A stretch of 64,000 bases of DNA, from assembly GCF_049943955.1 (NCBI RefSeq), contig NZ_JBNFTW010000007.1, forward strand, positions 1 through 64,000, read 5' to 3'. Both the position numbers and the translations under genes were made by a program. How positions within the stretch are numbered: the stretch's first letter is position 1; each line of letters opens with the position of its first letter. Source of the DNA: Desulfosporosinus sp049943955. Lineage in GTDB: Bacteria; Bacillota; Desulfitobacteriia; Desulfitobacteriales; Desulfitobacteriaceae. The notes under the pieces were generated by a model, which was not told the DNA's origin, searched no databases, and was given only the letters and a program-made list of their open reading frames with translations. Positions 8,197 through 15,491 of the stretch are shown in pieces.

Positions 8197-8670
8197 ATGA
8201 ATAGTCAAGCTTCTGTTTCCAATGGCCGTGCTCAAAGTGTAGTCAGTCCTTCGGATGCTGCTCTAAGTTCAATGGTTAGTCCTGAACAGAATCGATATGC
8301 AAATATTTTATTAGTATGTTCCTGGGCCGGCATAGGTATTATGGCTGTTACGTTTATTCTGTATATGGCGGGTTTATTTAATCCAATGGTTGCGCCTTCG
8401 CAAATGCCTCAGTATTGGGGGCTTTCAGTTCATGAATATGCAAAACTTACTCATGCTCCTTCGGGTTGGAGTTGGTTAACAATGGTCAGCCATGCTGATT
8501 ATATGAATTTAGTTGGATTAGCATTTTTAGGACTAGTTTCTGTTATTGGTTATATTACCTTGTTTGTCAATTATTCTATAAAAAAAGATATCCCCTATGC
8601 AATTATGGTAGGGTTGGAAATTATTATTATACTCTCGGCAGCTTCAGGCGTTTTTCATGTGGCTGGATAA
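8197..8670 (+). CDS. Small three-helix membrane protein partnered with the TauE-type exporter
   Basis: 157 residues. About 35 polar N-terminal residues precede helix 1 (NILLVCSWAGIGIMAVTFIL), a loop with SVHEYAKLTHAPSGWSWL, helix 2 (NLVGLAFLGLVSVIGYITLF) and helix 3 (AIMVGLEIIIILSAASGVF). ATG 8197 lies 8 nt after GGGGG and 5 bp beyond the exporter's stop; an overlapping ATG at 8182 is less likely. Small DUF1634 membrane proteins often sit beside TauE/SafE genes, and this may be one, but I cannot confirm the family. Probably an accessory subunit of the exporter. Confidence 0.7.
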   Translation: MNSQASVSNGRAQSVVSPSDAALSSMVSPEQNRYANILLVCSWAGIGIMAVTFILYMAGLFNPMVAPSQMPQYWGLSVHEYAKLTHAPSGWSWLTMVSHADYMNLVGLAFLGLVSVIGYITLFVNYSIKKDIPYAIMVGLEIIIILSAASGVFHVAG

Positions 8671-8870
8671 GTTAGTTAATTATAAACTGCCTAACCGGCT
8701 CGAAAGCAATTTCAGAGTTGATTATTGATTGTAATCATATCTGGGCTTTAACTATAGATGAGCTCAAAATGGGAGTCAAAATACTCCGAAAAAAATTTTA
8801 AAACACTAGAGACTGAGAACTCGTAATTATGATAAAATAGTCCTATATTTTATTAGGAGAGATTGAAATT

Positions 8871-9431
8871 ATGAATGATTCTCAGTTTAAAGTACTTCTT
8901 TACTCTGATGGCTCGCATCAGGCATTTTCTGCAGCGGTTTACACAGCTACACTATTGCAAAATATGCCAGATATGCAATTAACGGTATTAAGAGTCATTG
9001 AGGAAAATGAATCTCCTTTATTTAAAGCGTATGATTGGAGAGATACTTGGCCGGCTACTCCTACTTCTGAATGGATGAAGCATGTTCTTTCTGAATCGGG
9101 TAACGAGACTAAGAAGGAATATTATAAGATTCTTCGTAAAACAAATCAAATCTTCTTCAACCAGGGATATAATGTTGCCCATAAAGAAATATACACTAAG
9201 GGCTCAAGCGATGCTCCTAATGATACATCTCACATTGAAGATATAATCCTTGATTATGCAAATACTAATTCTTTTGATCAAATTATTATTGGAACGCGTG
9301 GTTTATCAAGTTTTAAGGGGTTAATCTTCGGCAGTTTAGCTCATAATTTACTTAATAAGTCAACGATACCAGTTATGCTGATTAAAAAGCTTCCGCAAGA
9401 ATTTATAGATAATTATCTGGAAAATTGCTAG
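8871..9431 (+). CDS. UspA-like protein, paralogue 3
   Basis: 186 residues, the shortest of the three copies; its middle insertion is reduced but keeps YDWRDTWPATPTSEWM, which matches the WP..P..EWM core of paralogue 1. N-terminus FKVLLYSDGSHQAFSAAVY is identical to paralogue 1 over this stretch. The nucleotide motif GTRGLSSFKGLIFGS is intact (G-2x-G-9x-G-S), and the tail KKLPQEFIDNYL is conserved. ATG 8871 follows TAGGAGAGA. It lies 200 bp downstream of the exporter pair and is closed by two terminators. Confidence 0.85.
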   Translation: MNDSQFKVLLYSDGSHQAFSAAVYTATLLQNMPDMQLTVLRVIEENESPLFKAYDWRDTWPATPTSEWMKHVLSESGNETKKEYYKILRKTNQIFFNQGYNVAHKEIYTKGSSDAPNDTSHIEDIILDYANTNSFDQIIIGTRGLSSFKGLIFGSLAHNLLNKSTIPVMLIKKLPQEFIDNYLENC

Positions 9432-9509
9432 GAATTATTATTACACATTCAATCCAATTGTAAGAAGCCCTGATGAAAAAGCTAGACTAAAACAGGTTTT
9501 GATTTTGTC

Positions 9510-9541
9510 GAGGTGACCGAATAAGTGGTTACCTCTTTTTT
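9510..9541 (+). terminator. Terminator after UspA-like paralogue 3
   Basis: A 9-bp stem GAGGTGACC/GGTTACCTC (one G-U), then six T. Confidence 0.85.
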
Positions 9542-9602
9542 GCTGCGTTAATTAAACGTGGCACAAGAACCAGCGTTATTAAGGATCTGGATGAAATTTT
9601 GT

Positions 9603-9645
9603 CCTTAAAAGAAGGCTTCTACTTCTTTTTAGGGATTTTTTTTTT
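9603..9645 (+). terminator. Second terminator-like hairpin
   Basis: A 12-bp stem (9603-9614 with 9622-9633, one mismatch) followed by a run of ten T at 9636-9645. Confidence 0.65.
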
Positions 9646-9910
9646 AGGATCATTCTTTCAGCATCGGTAATAATTATTGGTTAGTTACTGCTTTCAACTG
9701 GATACCTAAACCATCGCTAATCATTTTAGAGAATGGTAATGTCGAATTGTAGACAATATAAGATATATATGGCGGTATTTTGTAGATTATATTGCAAGTA
9801 ATGAATCTGAGCAAGGAAAAAAATCCATAAAGTAATCAAAAGGATAACTGAAGTATTGTGGAAGTAAATCGATAATTACATTATTTATCGTTTTCACCAT
9901 TGCGTTAATT

Positions 9911-9963
9911 GATGGTGAGCATATTGATTTCCCATAGACAGAATAAAAACATAATGTTAACCT
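9911..9963 (+). promoter_or_regulatory. Repeated promoter box, copy 5
   Basis: GATGGTGAGCATATTG, 8 bp, TAGACA (9935-9940), 17 bp, TAACCT (9958-9963) with TGT before it. The predicted start is about 20 nt before the GGAGGTG of the small ORF at 10005, so here the promoter clearly serves a tiny gene. Confidence 0.6.
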
Positions 9964-10004
9964 TTTATTAAATTAGTGAAATATTTAATTTGGAGGTGAG
10001 AGCA

Positions 10005-10106
10005 ATGTTAACAGGTATATTAGCGATCATGGTTATGGTAGCATCCTTCGGGGTTATCTTAGCTGATCAATTGGAACAAAGAAGCGGAGGAAGAGAGCAT
10101 GCGTAA
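10005..10106 (+). CDS. 33-residue hydrophobic peptide, toxin-like
   Basis: ATG 10005 follows TGGAGGTGAG by 5 nt and the reading frame ends at 10106. The peptide has a hydrophobic span MLTGILAIMVMVASFGVILA followed by a charged tail DQLEQRSGGREHA. One membrane helix with a polar C-terminus is the build of type I toxin (holin-like, Fst-like) peptides. The case is strengthened by promoter box 5 just upstream and by a converging promoter-hairpin unit at 10158-10218. Similarity to a named family is not established; it could also be a small membrane-complex subunit. Confidence 0.55.
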   Translation: MLTGILAIMVMVASFGVILADQLEQRSGGREHA

Positions 10107-10167
10107 ATGGACAGTTTTAGAAACAGGAACAAAAATTCCGACGATTGGGTTAGAGTTAAAAAAATAA
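10099..10167 (+). CDS. 22-residue peptide overlapping the small membrane ORF
   Basis: A second tiny ORF starts at ATG 10099, inside the end of the previous one, with GCGGAGGAAG about 8 nt upstream, and ends at TAA 10165-10167. The sequence is basic and polar (MRKWTVLETGTKIPTIGLEL then KK). The overlap and the good ribosome binding site suggest coupled translation. Its stop falls in the A-rich side of the hairpin at 10173-10189. Function unknown; could be chance. Confidence 0.35.
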   Translation: MRKWTVLETGTKIPTIGLELKK

Positions 10168-10218
10168 AAAAAGCAGCCTCGAAGGCCGCTAAAAAATGTG
10201 ACTAAATAAATTATACCA
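10158..10218 (-). ncRNA. Candidate short antisense RNA facing the tiny ORFs
   Basis: On the minus strand TGGTATAAT (10218-10210) is followed by a hairpin (10189-10173, GCAGCCT with AGGCCGC, one mismatch) and a long T-rich tract. It is homologous to the unit at 3733-3786: both share TGGTATAATT, a T-rich gap ending TTAGC, then a GGCCTT/GCCTTT-type hairpin. The RNA would overlap the end of the small transcript, as type I antitoxins do. Confidence 0.4.
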
Positions 10219-10287
10219 GAATTCCTTATGGTTATCTACCCTGACTAAGATAGCTGCTGCAAAATCTCATGCTTAAAAGAAAAGAGG

Positions 10288-10323
10288 ACTTAGTTGCAGC
10301 CTAAGATGAGGCTGCAACTAAGT
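10288..10323. repeat. Perfect 15-bp inverted repeat
   Basis: ACTTAGTTGCAGCCT (10288-10302) and its exact complement (10309-10323) flank a 6-nt loop. No T run follows on the plus strand; the minus strand has CCTCTTTTCTTTT, so it may terminate leftward transcription. Confidence 0.6.
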
Positions 10324-10464
10324 CTCAATCAAAGTCATCTGTGTTGAGGAATTCTAGGCCGCCGTTTTTAAGGCGATTTGAACGTCTATAGGTATATGTT
10401 AACACCAATAGGCTTGGTTTTTTGTTGCTAAATTTTGAGACTGGAGTTATGCCTTAAACGTTCG

Positions 10465-10520
10465 GAATAACAACCCTAATGCATTATTAACAACACAGAT
10501 AACCTAGAGGGTTGTTATTC
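10465..10520 (+). promoter_or_regulatory. 13-bp inverted repeat directly before the SulP gene
   Basis: GAATAACAACCCT (10465-10477) is exactly complementary to AGGGTTGTTATTC (10508-10520), with 30 nt between. The right arm ends 2 nt before the AGGAAAGGTGG ribosome binding site. It could be an mRNA leader stem or a repressor operator. Confidence 0.5.
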
Positions 10521-10540
10521 AGAGGAAAGGTGGAATTAAT

Positions 10541-12370
10541 TTGAACCTAACAGGATTTCGATATATTCCCGTGATATCTACAATTAAAAATTACAAAAAG
10601 GAATATTTCACCAAAGACTTAATTGCTGCTTTGACTGTTGCTGTAGTAGCGATTCCTCAGTCGATGGCGTATGCTCTGATCGCAGGAGTGAATCCAATTT
10701 ACGGTCTATACACGGCTATCGTGTCTTCTATTTTCGGTTCAGCTTTTGGAAGTTCAAAACATTTGGTTACTGGTCCTACAAATGCCATTTGCTTGCTCGT
10801 TGCAGGAAGTATGCGAAACTATATGGGACTTGATAATGCTTATCAAATGCTCTTTCTTATGACGTTCTTAGTAGGAACTTTACAAATGTTGTATGGAATA
10901 ATTAAACTAGGAAAAGTCATTAATTTTGTATCACATAGCGTTATTGTGGGTTTTACCGCGGGCGCAGGTGTTTTAATCGCCCTTGGACAATTGAATACGA
11001 TACTGAGCATATCAATTAAAAATTCAGCTCAATTACCAACAATGGAGAAACTTTACTATGTATTAACTCATATTAATCAAACCAATCTCTATGCATTAGG
11101 ACTGGGATTATTGACAATCGTGATTATTTTGACTTGTAAAAGAATCAATAAAAACTTGCCTGGTGCACTTATAGGGATTGTTATCCCGATCTTAATCATT
11201 ATCCTGTTTGGATTGGATCAAAAGGGTGTTAAACTTACAGGATTTATACCTTCGTCCTTGCCTCCTTTCAAAATGGTTCAATTCAGTTTTGATTCAGCGA
11301 GTAAAGTTTTTAGTGGAGCAGTTGCGATTTCTGTGATCGGCTTGGTCGAGGCGATTTCAATTTCTAAATCTATTTCAAGTACCTCTAGACAAAGAATTGA
11401 TGCCAATCAAGAATTCATTGGACAGGGACTTGCGAATATAATATCCTCATTCTTCCAGTGTTTTCCTGCCTCAGGTTCCTTCACCCGTTCCGCTATTAAC
11501 TACCATAATGGAGCAGTTAGCAGATTGTCAGGAATTCTGTCAGGTGTGGTGATAGCCCTTGTCCTCTTGTTCTTTGCACCCTATGCCTGTTATATTCCGA
11601 ATCCTTGCTTGGCAGGAGTTATCCTGGTAACGGCATATAGTTTAATTGACCAAGAAGAAATTAAAAATATTATCAAATTAGGGAAATTTAATTCAGATTC
11701 TTTAGCTATGGCGGTAACTTGTTTAGCAACAATCTTGCTGCCGGATTTAGATTATGCGATTTATACGGGGATAGTGTTATCCATAATACTCTATCTCAAG
11801 GACACAAATAAATCACCAATCAAATTGTTCATTCCTTCACAGGGAAGGGATTTGAAAATTAACCGGCAGGAATTAATGGTCGTAGATGAGAAAACCGATT
11901 TGCTTATCATCCAAATAGAAGGTCATTTGTACTTTGGCTCTGCCTACGATTTAGAACAAAAACTTGATAGTTTGGTTGATAAAGCTAATCTTTATGTTTT
12001 GGAAATGAAAAATGTTATTTCCCTTGACGTAACATCGCTAAATGCCCTGAAGGTTTTTATTAAATCTGTAAAGAGGTTTGGCGGAAAAGCCATGATCTGC
12101 GGAGTAAGGCCGGAGATTAATTTACTACTTTTAAAAGCGAATCTAGATACTGAATTAGGAATGGATTACGAGTTTACCTTGTCTGAAGACGACCTGTTAA
12201 AATCGATTGCTCTTGATATTGAGAAGACAAGGGTTGCATTTTCTTGTGAAAATACTAACACAGAAACTGATAATTTTGCCTATCATCTCTTACAATCTGT
12301 TTCGAATTTTAATGGCGGGAACAGCTCCAATAAAAAGCCAGCTTATTTTGAAAATACCAGCACTAATTAA
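10541..12370 (+). CDS. SulP family anion permease with C-terminal STAS domain
   Basis: 609 residues. The transmembrane part (about 20-410) has the SulP signatures VAIPQSMAYALIAGVNPIYG and SSKHLVTGPTNAICLLVAG; the STAS domain follows (about 445-555: LLIIQIEGHLYFGSAYDLE and VISLDVTSLNALKVF). A low-complexity tail of about 50 residues ends it. SulP proteins import sulfate, bicarbonate or other anions across the cytoplasmic membrane, usually with H+ or Na+. With aprA nearby, sulfate uptake is the likely role. The TTG start follows GAGGAAAGGTGG. The next gene, 67 bp downstream with no terminator, is probably co-transcribed. Confidence 0.92.
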   Translation: MNLTGFRYIPVISTIKNYKKEYFTKDLIAALTVAVVAIPQSMAYALIAGVNPIYGLYTAIVSSIFGSAFGSSKHLVTGPTNAICLLVAGSMRNYMGLDNAYQMLFLMTFLVGTLQMLYGIIKLGKVINFVSHSVIVGFTAGAGVLIALGQLNTILSISIKNSAQLPTMEKLYYVLTHINQTNLYALGLGLLTIVIILTCKRINKNLPGALIGIVIPILIIILFGLDQKGVKLTGFIPSSLPPFKMVQFSFDSASKVFSGAVAISVIGLVEAISISKSISSTSRQRIDANQEFIGQGLANIISSFFQCFPASGSFTRSAINYHNGAVSRLSGILSGVVIALVLLFFAPYACYIPNPCLAGVILVTAYSLIDQEEIKNIIKLGKFNSDSLAMAVTCLATILLPDLDYAIYTGIVLSIILYLKDTNKSPIKLFIPSQGRDLKINRQELMVVDEKTDLLIIQIEGHLYFGSAYDLEQKLDSLVDKANLYVLEMKNVISLDVTSLNALKVFIKSVKRFGGKAMICGVRPEINLLLLKANLDTELGMDYEFTLSEDDLLKSIALDIEKTRVAFSCENTNTETDNFAYHLLQSVSNFNGGNSSNKKPAYFENTSTN

Positions 12371-12437
12371 AGATGATTGTAAACCTAAAACGATGAGTGA
12401 TCGACGATCGGTAAATTGATTGAGAGGCGGGGTAAAA

Positions 12438-13058
12438 ATGTCAAATCTCATACGCCATAACTATATATCTCAAACTGAAAAGGCTAAGAGAGATACAGGA
12501 GATAAAAATTATCCAATTTGGTTATTGGTAAATCCCAAATATCCAGCAGTTCGCCATCAAATATGGACACCGGTTCTTGCCGAAATACAGGATAAAGTTT
12601 ATCGGGAAATACAAACGAGAATTGATACAACAAACCTATATATTAGGAACGCAGTAACAGATAGTGGTATCGTTCCCAATACTTTAAACTGGTGGGGCGT
12701 TGAAGTCGGCGAAGAAATTGAGATGTTCAGGGATATTGTCTTAGACTATAAACCGAAAATTATTATTACCTTTGGTGCCTTTCCCTATGAATTTCTGCGA
12801 CGGGTCTTTAAAATTAAGCCGGAGAAGGGACCAGTCTATTGGGGAAATGCTATTTTAGGCGAAGAATTTGGTAAAGGAATTAAGAACTTTGATATAAATA
12901 AAACCAACCGCATACCTCTGCTCCACAGAGTTAATGCGGGCGTGAAGTTTGTTGAGAATCAAAATTACTTCGGCGAGAGCTATTTTCAATATGTTGGAGT
13001 AAAAATCGCAGAGAAAATTATCGAATATAAAGATAATCTTGATATCTGGATAAAATAA
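12438..13058 (+). CDS. Unknown soluble protein, three-copy family, paralogue C
   Basis: 206 residues, third member of the family at 4674 and 6059: YPIWLLVNPKYPAVRHQIW near residue 26, VLAEIQDKVYREI, PNTLNWWGVEVGEEIEMF, PKIIITFGAFPYEFLRRVF, FDINKTNRIPLL and the identical end DNLDIWIK. The frame is open to a TTG at 12420, but AGAGGCGGGG about 6 nt before ATG 12438 and alignment to paralogue B (both begin MSNL) fix the start. It is the only copy apparently in an operon, with the SulP permease, which ties the family to anion transport or sulfur metabolism by context only. Confidence 0.8.
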   Translation: MSNLIRHNYISQTEKAKRDTGDKNYPIWLLVNPKYPAVRHQIWTPVLAEIQDKVYREIQTRIDTTNLYIRNAVTDSGIVPNTLNWWGVEVGEEIEMFRDIVLDYKPKIIITFGAFPYEFLRRVFKIKPEKGPVYWGNAILGEEFGKGIKNFDINKTNRIPLLHRVNAGVKFVENQNYFGESYFQYVGVKIAEKIIEYKDNLDIWIK

Positions 13059-13109
13059 AAGAGTAATTGTTAATCGCTACGGGGGCTGTCCCTTGCCAAA
13101 TCATTAAAT

Positions 13110-13141
13110 AAAGGCGTTCTCATTATACTGAGAACGCCTTT
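13110..13141 (+). terminator. Strong hairpin after the SulP-paralogue C unit
   Basis: A perfect 12-bp stem AAAGGCGTTCTC/GAGAACGCCTTT with an 8-nt loop. Only a weak T tract follows (GACTATTTG). Confidence 0.6.
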
Positions 13142-13477
13142 GACTATTTGCACCAACTTTGGATTTCTGGAGTTAAGTCTCACAATTGAAACAATGTCGC
13201 TTAAATAGCACCAAATTGTATTACCAGTGCAACTATTTTGATAAAAACTCGAGCAACATTCGTGAGTTAGAGGTATATCAGGAAGGGATTATCCGTAATT
13301 GCCTAATAATTGGGTAAATTAAGACAATTCAAAATATTTGTCATTAGCTGTTTGTCTTGGTATAAATTTTGCTTGTATTATATGTAAAATGTAAAGGAGG
13401 ATAGTGTTATGGAATATAGTTAGTTTTGAATTATTTATCCTTTAGAATTTTATTTGGATTAGCGCTGGGGGGATATC
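13142..13477. other. Spacer with a 4-codon leader ORF
   Basis: TTGTCT, 18 bp, TATTAT (about 13352-13381) is a possible promoter. It is followed by GTAAAGGAGG and a 4-codon ORF (ATG 13409, MEYS) before the activator gene. Nothing else seen. Confidence 0.35.
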
Positions 13478-15085
13478 ATGCTTACAGAGATTGTTGTAAC
13501 TTCACCGGATAAAGAAGCGACGAAAATTATTGAACAAGTTCAAAGTGAACTAAATATGTTTGTTTCAATTATAGAGACTTCTTTCGAATCTGCTGTAAGT
13601 TTAATCAAAGATATTATAACAAATGATCCTGATCGCATCAAAGTAATATTAAGCGGAGGGGCAACATTGGAATTATTACGACAAGAATTACCTTTCATTC
13701 AAATGATTAGTATTCATCCCACGGAGTATGAGGTAATTCTGGCTCTTGATAAGGCAAAAGCAACGGGAGAGAAAATAGGTTTATTTATTGCCGGAACTGA
13801 GGACCCCACCGTCGTAAGACAACTTAGTTATGTTCTTGGCCTTAACGTTAAAATTTACGTCTACAAAAGCTGGGCGGAACTGGAAAATCATATGGAAGAA
13901 GCACGTAACGATGGGATTCAAGTAATATTGGGCGTTGGAGAGAGAATCAAAAACTTAGTGAAACGATATGGGTTAGTTTACGTCTCCGTATCTGCCGGAG
14001 AAAAAACCATTAAAAACGCTTTAACTCAAGCTAGAAATTTTCTGGAAGCTAGATTATACAGTAAAGTTCAAGAACCTAAGCATAAAAGCGAGTTATTGGC
14101 AAAAGGATTCAGAGCAAAATATACGTTCAACGATATTATCTATGTGAACCGTAAAATGGCTGCTATTATTGAGAAAACGAAGAAATATTCAAATACAGAC
14201 TGTACAATACTTATCCGGGGAGAGAGTGGTACTGGTAAAGAATTGTTGGCTCAGAGTATTCATAATGAACATTATGTGAGGCGTAAAGAACCATTTGTTG
14301 CAGTTAATTGTGCATCATTCGATGATAATTTATTTAAAAGTGAACTTTTTGGTTATGCGGAAGGTTCTTTTACTGGTGCAATAAAAGGGGGCAAACCTGG
14401 TTTGTTTGAACTGGCGAATGGCGGAACTCTATTCTTAGATGAGATTGGGAAAATGAAATTTGAACAGCAAAGTAACTTATTGAGAGTACTTCAGGAAAAA
14501 GAAGTTCGGCGCATAGGCAGCGACCGTGTAGTTACAGTGGATGTTCGGATCATTGCTGCATCTAATGAAGATTTAACAGAATTAGTTAGGAGAGGAACAT
14601 TTCGGGAGGATTTGTATTTTCGTTTAAGTGTCTTAAAAGTTGTTTTACCGCCTCTGCGTGAGAGAAGGGAGGATATTCCGGATCAAGTAATTTTGTTTGC
14701 GAGGAAATTTTCTAAAAAGTACTCCAAAACAGTCAATTCTTTGCCACCATACGTCCTCAAAAGACTATCCAATTTAGATTGGCCCGGGAACAGCAGACAG
14801 CTTCAAAATTTAGTAGAAAGATGTGTGGTATTAGCAAATAATGAAAAGGATGCATCAACTATTATGCTTGAACTTATTGACGAAGAATTTGTTGAAAATA
14901 ATTTTTCCGCTGACTCGAAGGATGGAAATAAGGATAAAATAAGTGTTTGTATTAGTACCTTAGCGGAAATGAATACAGAAATTGTTCGCAGAATGAGAGC
15001 TACAGCAAAATTAAGCAATAGTGAATTAGCACTGAAACTTGGAATTAGCCGCCCAACTCTTTCGAAGATGTTAAATTATAATTAA
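13478..15085 (+). CDS. Sigma-54 activator with PrpR_N-type sensory domain
   Basis: 535 residues. Residues 1-195 match the PrpR_N propionate-regulator type domain (VILSGGATLELLRQ, IGLFIAGTEDPTVVRQLSYV, YVSVSAGEKTIKNAL). The AAA+ domain (about 220-450) has Walker A GESGTGKE (248-255), the sigma-54 contact loop as GSFTGA (usual GAFTGA), Walker B GGTLFLDEIG and the FREDLYFRL region. The C-terminus has a Fis-type helix-turn-helix (NSELALKLGISRPTLSKML). No PAS is seen. It sits immediately upstream of a perfect -24/-12 promoter and the CoA-transferase operon, which it most likely activates on sensing an acyl or organic-acid effector. Confidence 0.92.
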   Translation: MLTEIVVTSPDKEATKIIEQVQSELNMFVSIIETSFESAVSLIKDIITNDPDRIKVILSGGATLELLRQELPFIQMISIHPTEYEVILALDKAKATGEKIGLFIAGTEDPTVVRQLSYVLGLNVKIYVYKSWAELENHMEEARNDGIQVILGVGERIKNLVKRYGLVYVSVSAGEKTIKNALTQARNFLEARLYSKVQEPKHKSELLAKGFRAKYTFNDIIYVNRKMAAIIEKTKKYSNTDCTILIRGESGTGKELLAQSIHNEHYVRRKEPFVAVNCASFDDNLFKSELFGYAEGSFTGAIKGGKPGLFELANGGTLFLDEIGKMKFEQQSNLLRVLQEKEVRRIGSDRVVTVDVRIIAASNEDLTELVRRGTFREDLYFRLSVLKVVLPPLRERREDIPDQVILFARKFSKKYSKTVNSLPPYVLKRLSNLDWPGNSRQLQNLVERCVVLANNEKDASTIMLELIDEEFVENNFSADSKDGNKDKISVCISTLAEMNTEIVRRMRATAKLSNSELALKLGISRPTLSKMLNYN

Positions 15086-15174
15086 GCGCAGGCGCTTATT
15101 ATAAACTAATTGTCTCTTAACTAAGTACCTATTAACCCTAGCCTAATAATCTTACTACATTAGGTCAGCCGCGA

Positions 15175-15205
15175 TTAGCATGATTTTAGATGCTAATTTT
15201 TTTTT
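15175..15205 (+). terminator. Terminator of the activator gene
   Basis: TTAGCAT (15175-15181)/ATGCTAA (15190-15196), then nine T. Confidence 0.85.
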
Positions 15206-15363
15206 GTAATTTTAAAAGCATAAACCTTTTATATTGGATACGGAAAAATTTTTACATTCTTGAAAAATATTTTGCCAATAGGTAATGGACTTTAAATTAT
15301 TCCAGTCTTTGAAAATATCTTCAAATCCGCTTCTTCAGGGAGGAGAGATATTTGTTTTAGGGA

Positions 15364-15379
15364 TGGCACGAGAATTGCA
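15364..15379 (+). promoter_or_regulatory. Sigma-54 (-24/-12) promoter of the CoA-transferase operon
   Basis: TGGCACG-N4-TTGCA is an exact match to the sigma-54 consensus, 112 bp before the ATG at 15492. Confidence 0.9.
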
Positions 15380-15491
15380 AATCCAAATAATCAGAATATT
15401 TCAAAATAGGTGTCTCCTGGCATATCAAACGTGTTTTATGATCCTTATTCTCACTCATGTTGAAATTAATTAGTGGAAAGGGGAAAAGACC

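Noticed and set aside
12207..12419. Second-frame open frame over the end of the SulP gene
   Set aside because: It overlaps the SulP tail, lacks a ribosome site and has no recognisable product.
15285..15473. Open frame of 62 codons before the CoA-transferase
   Set aside because: It runs through the -24/-12 promoter, has no ribosome binding site and shows no protein-like pattern.
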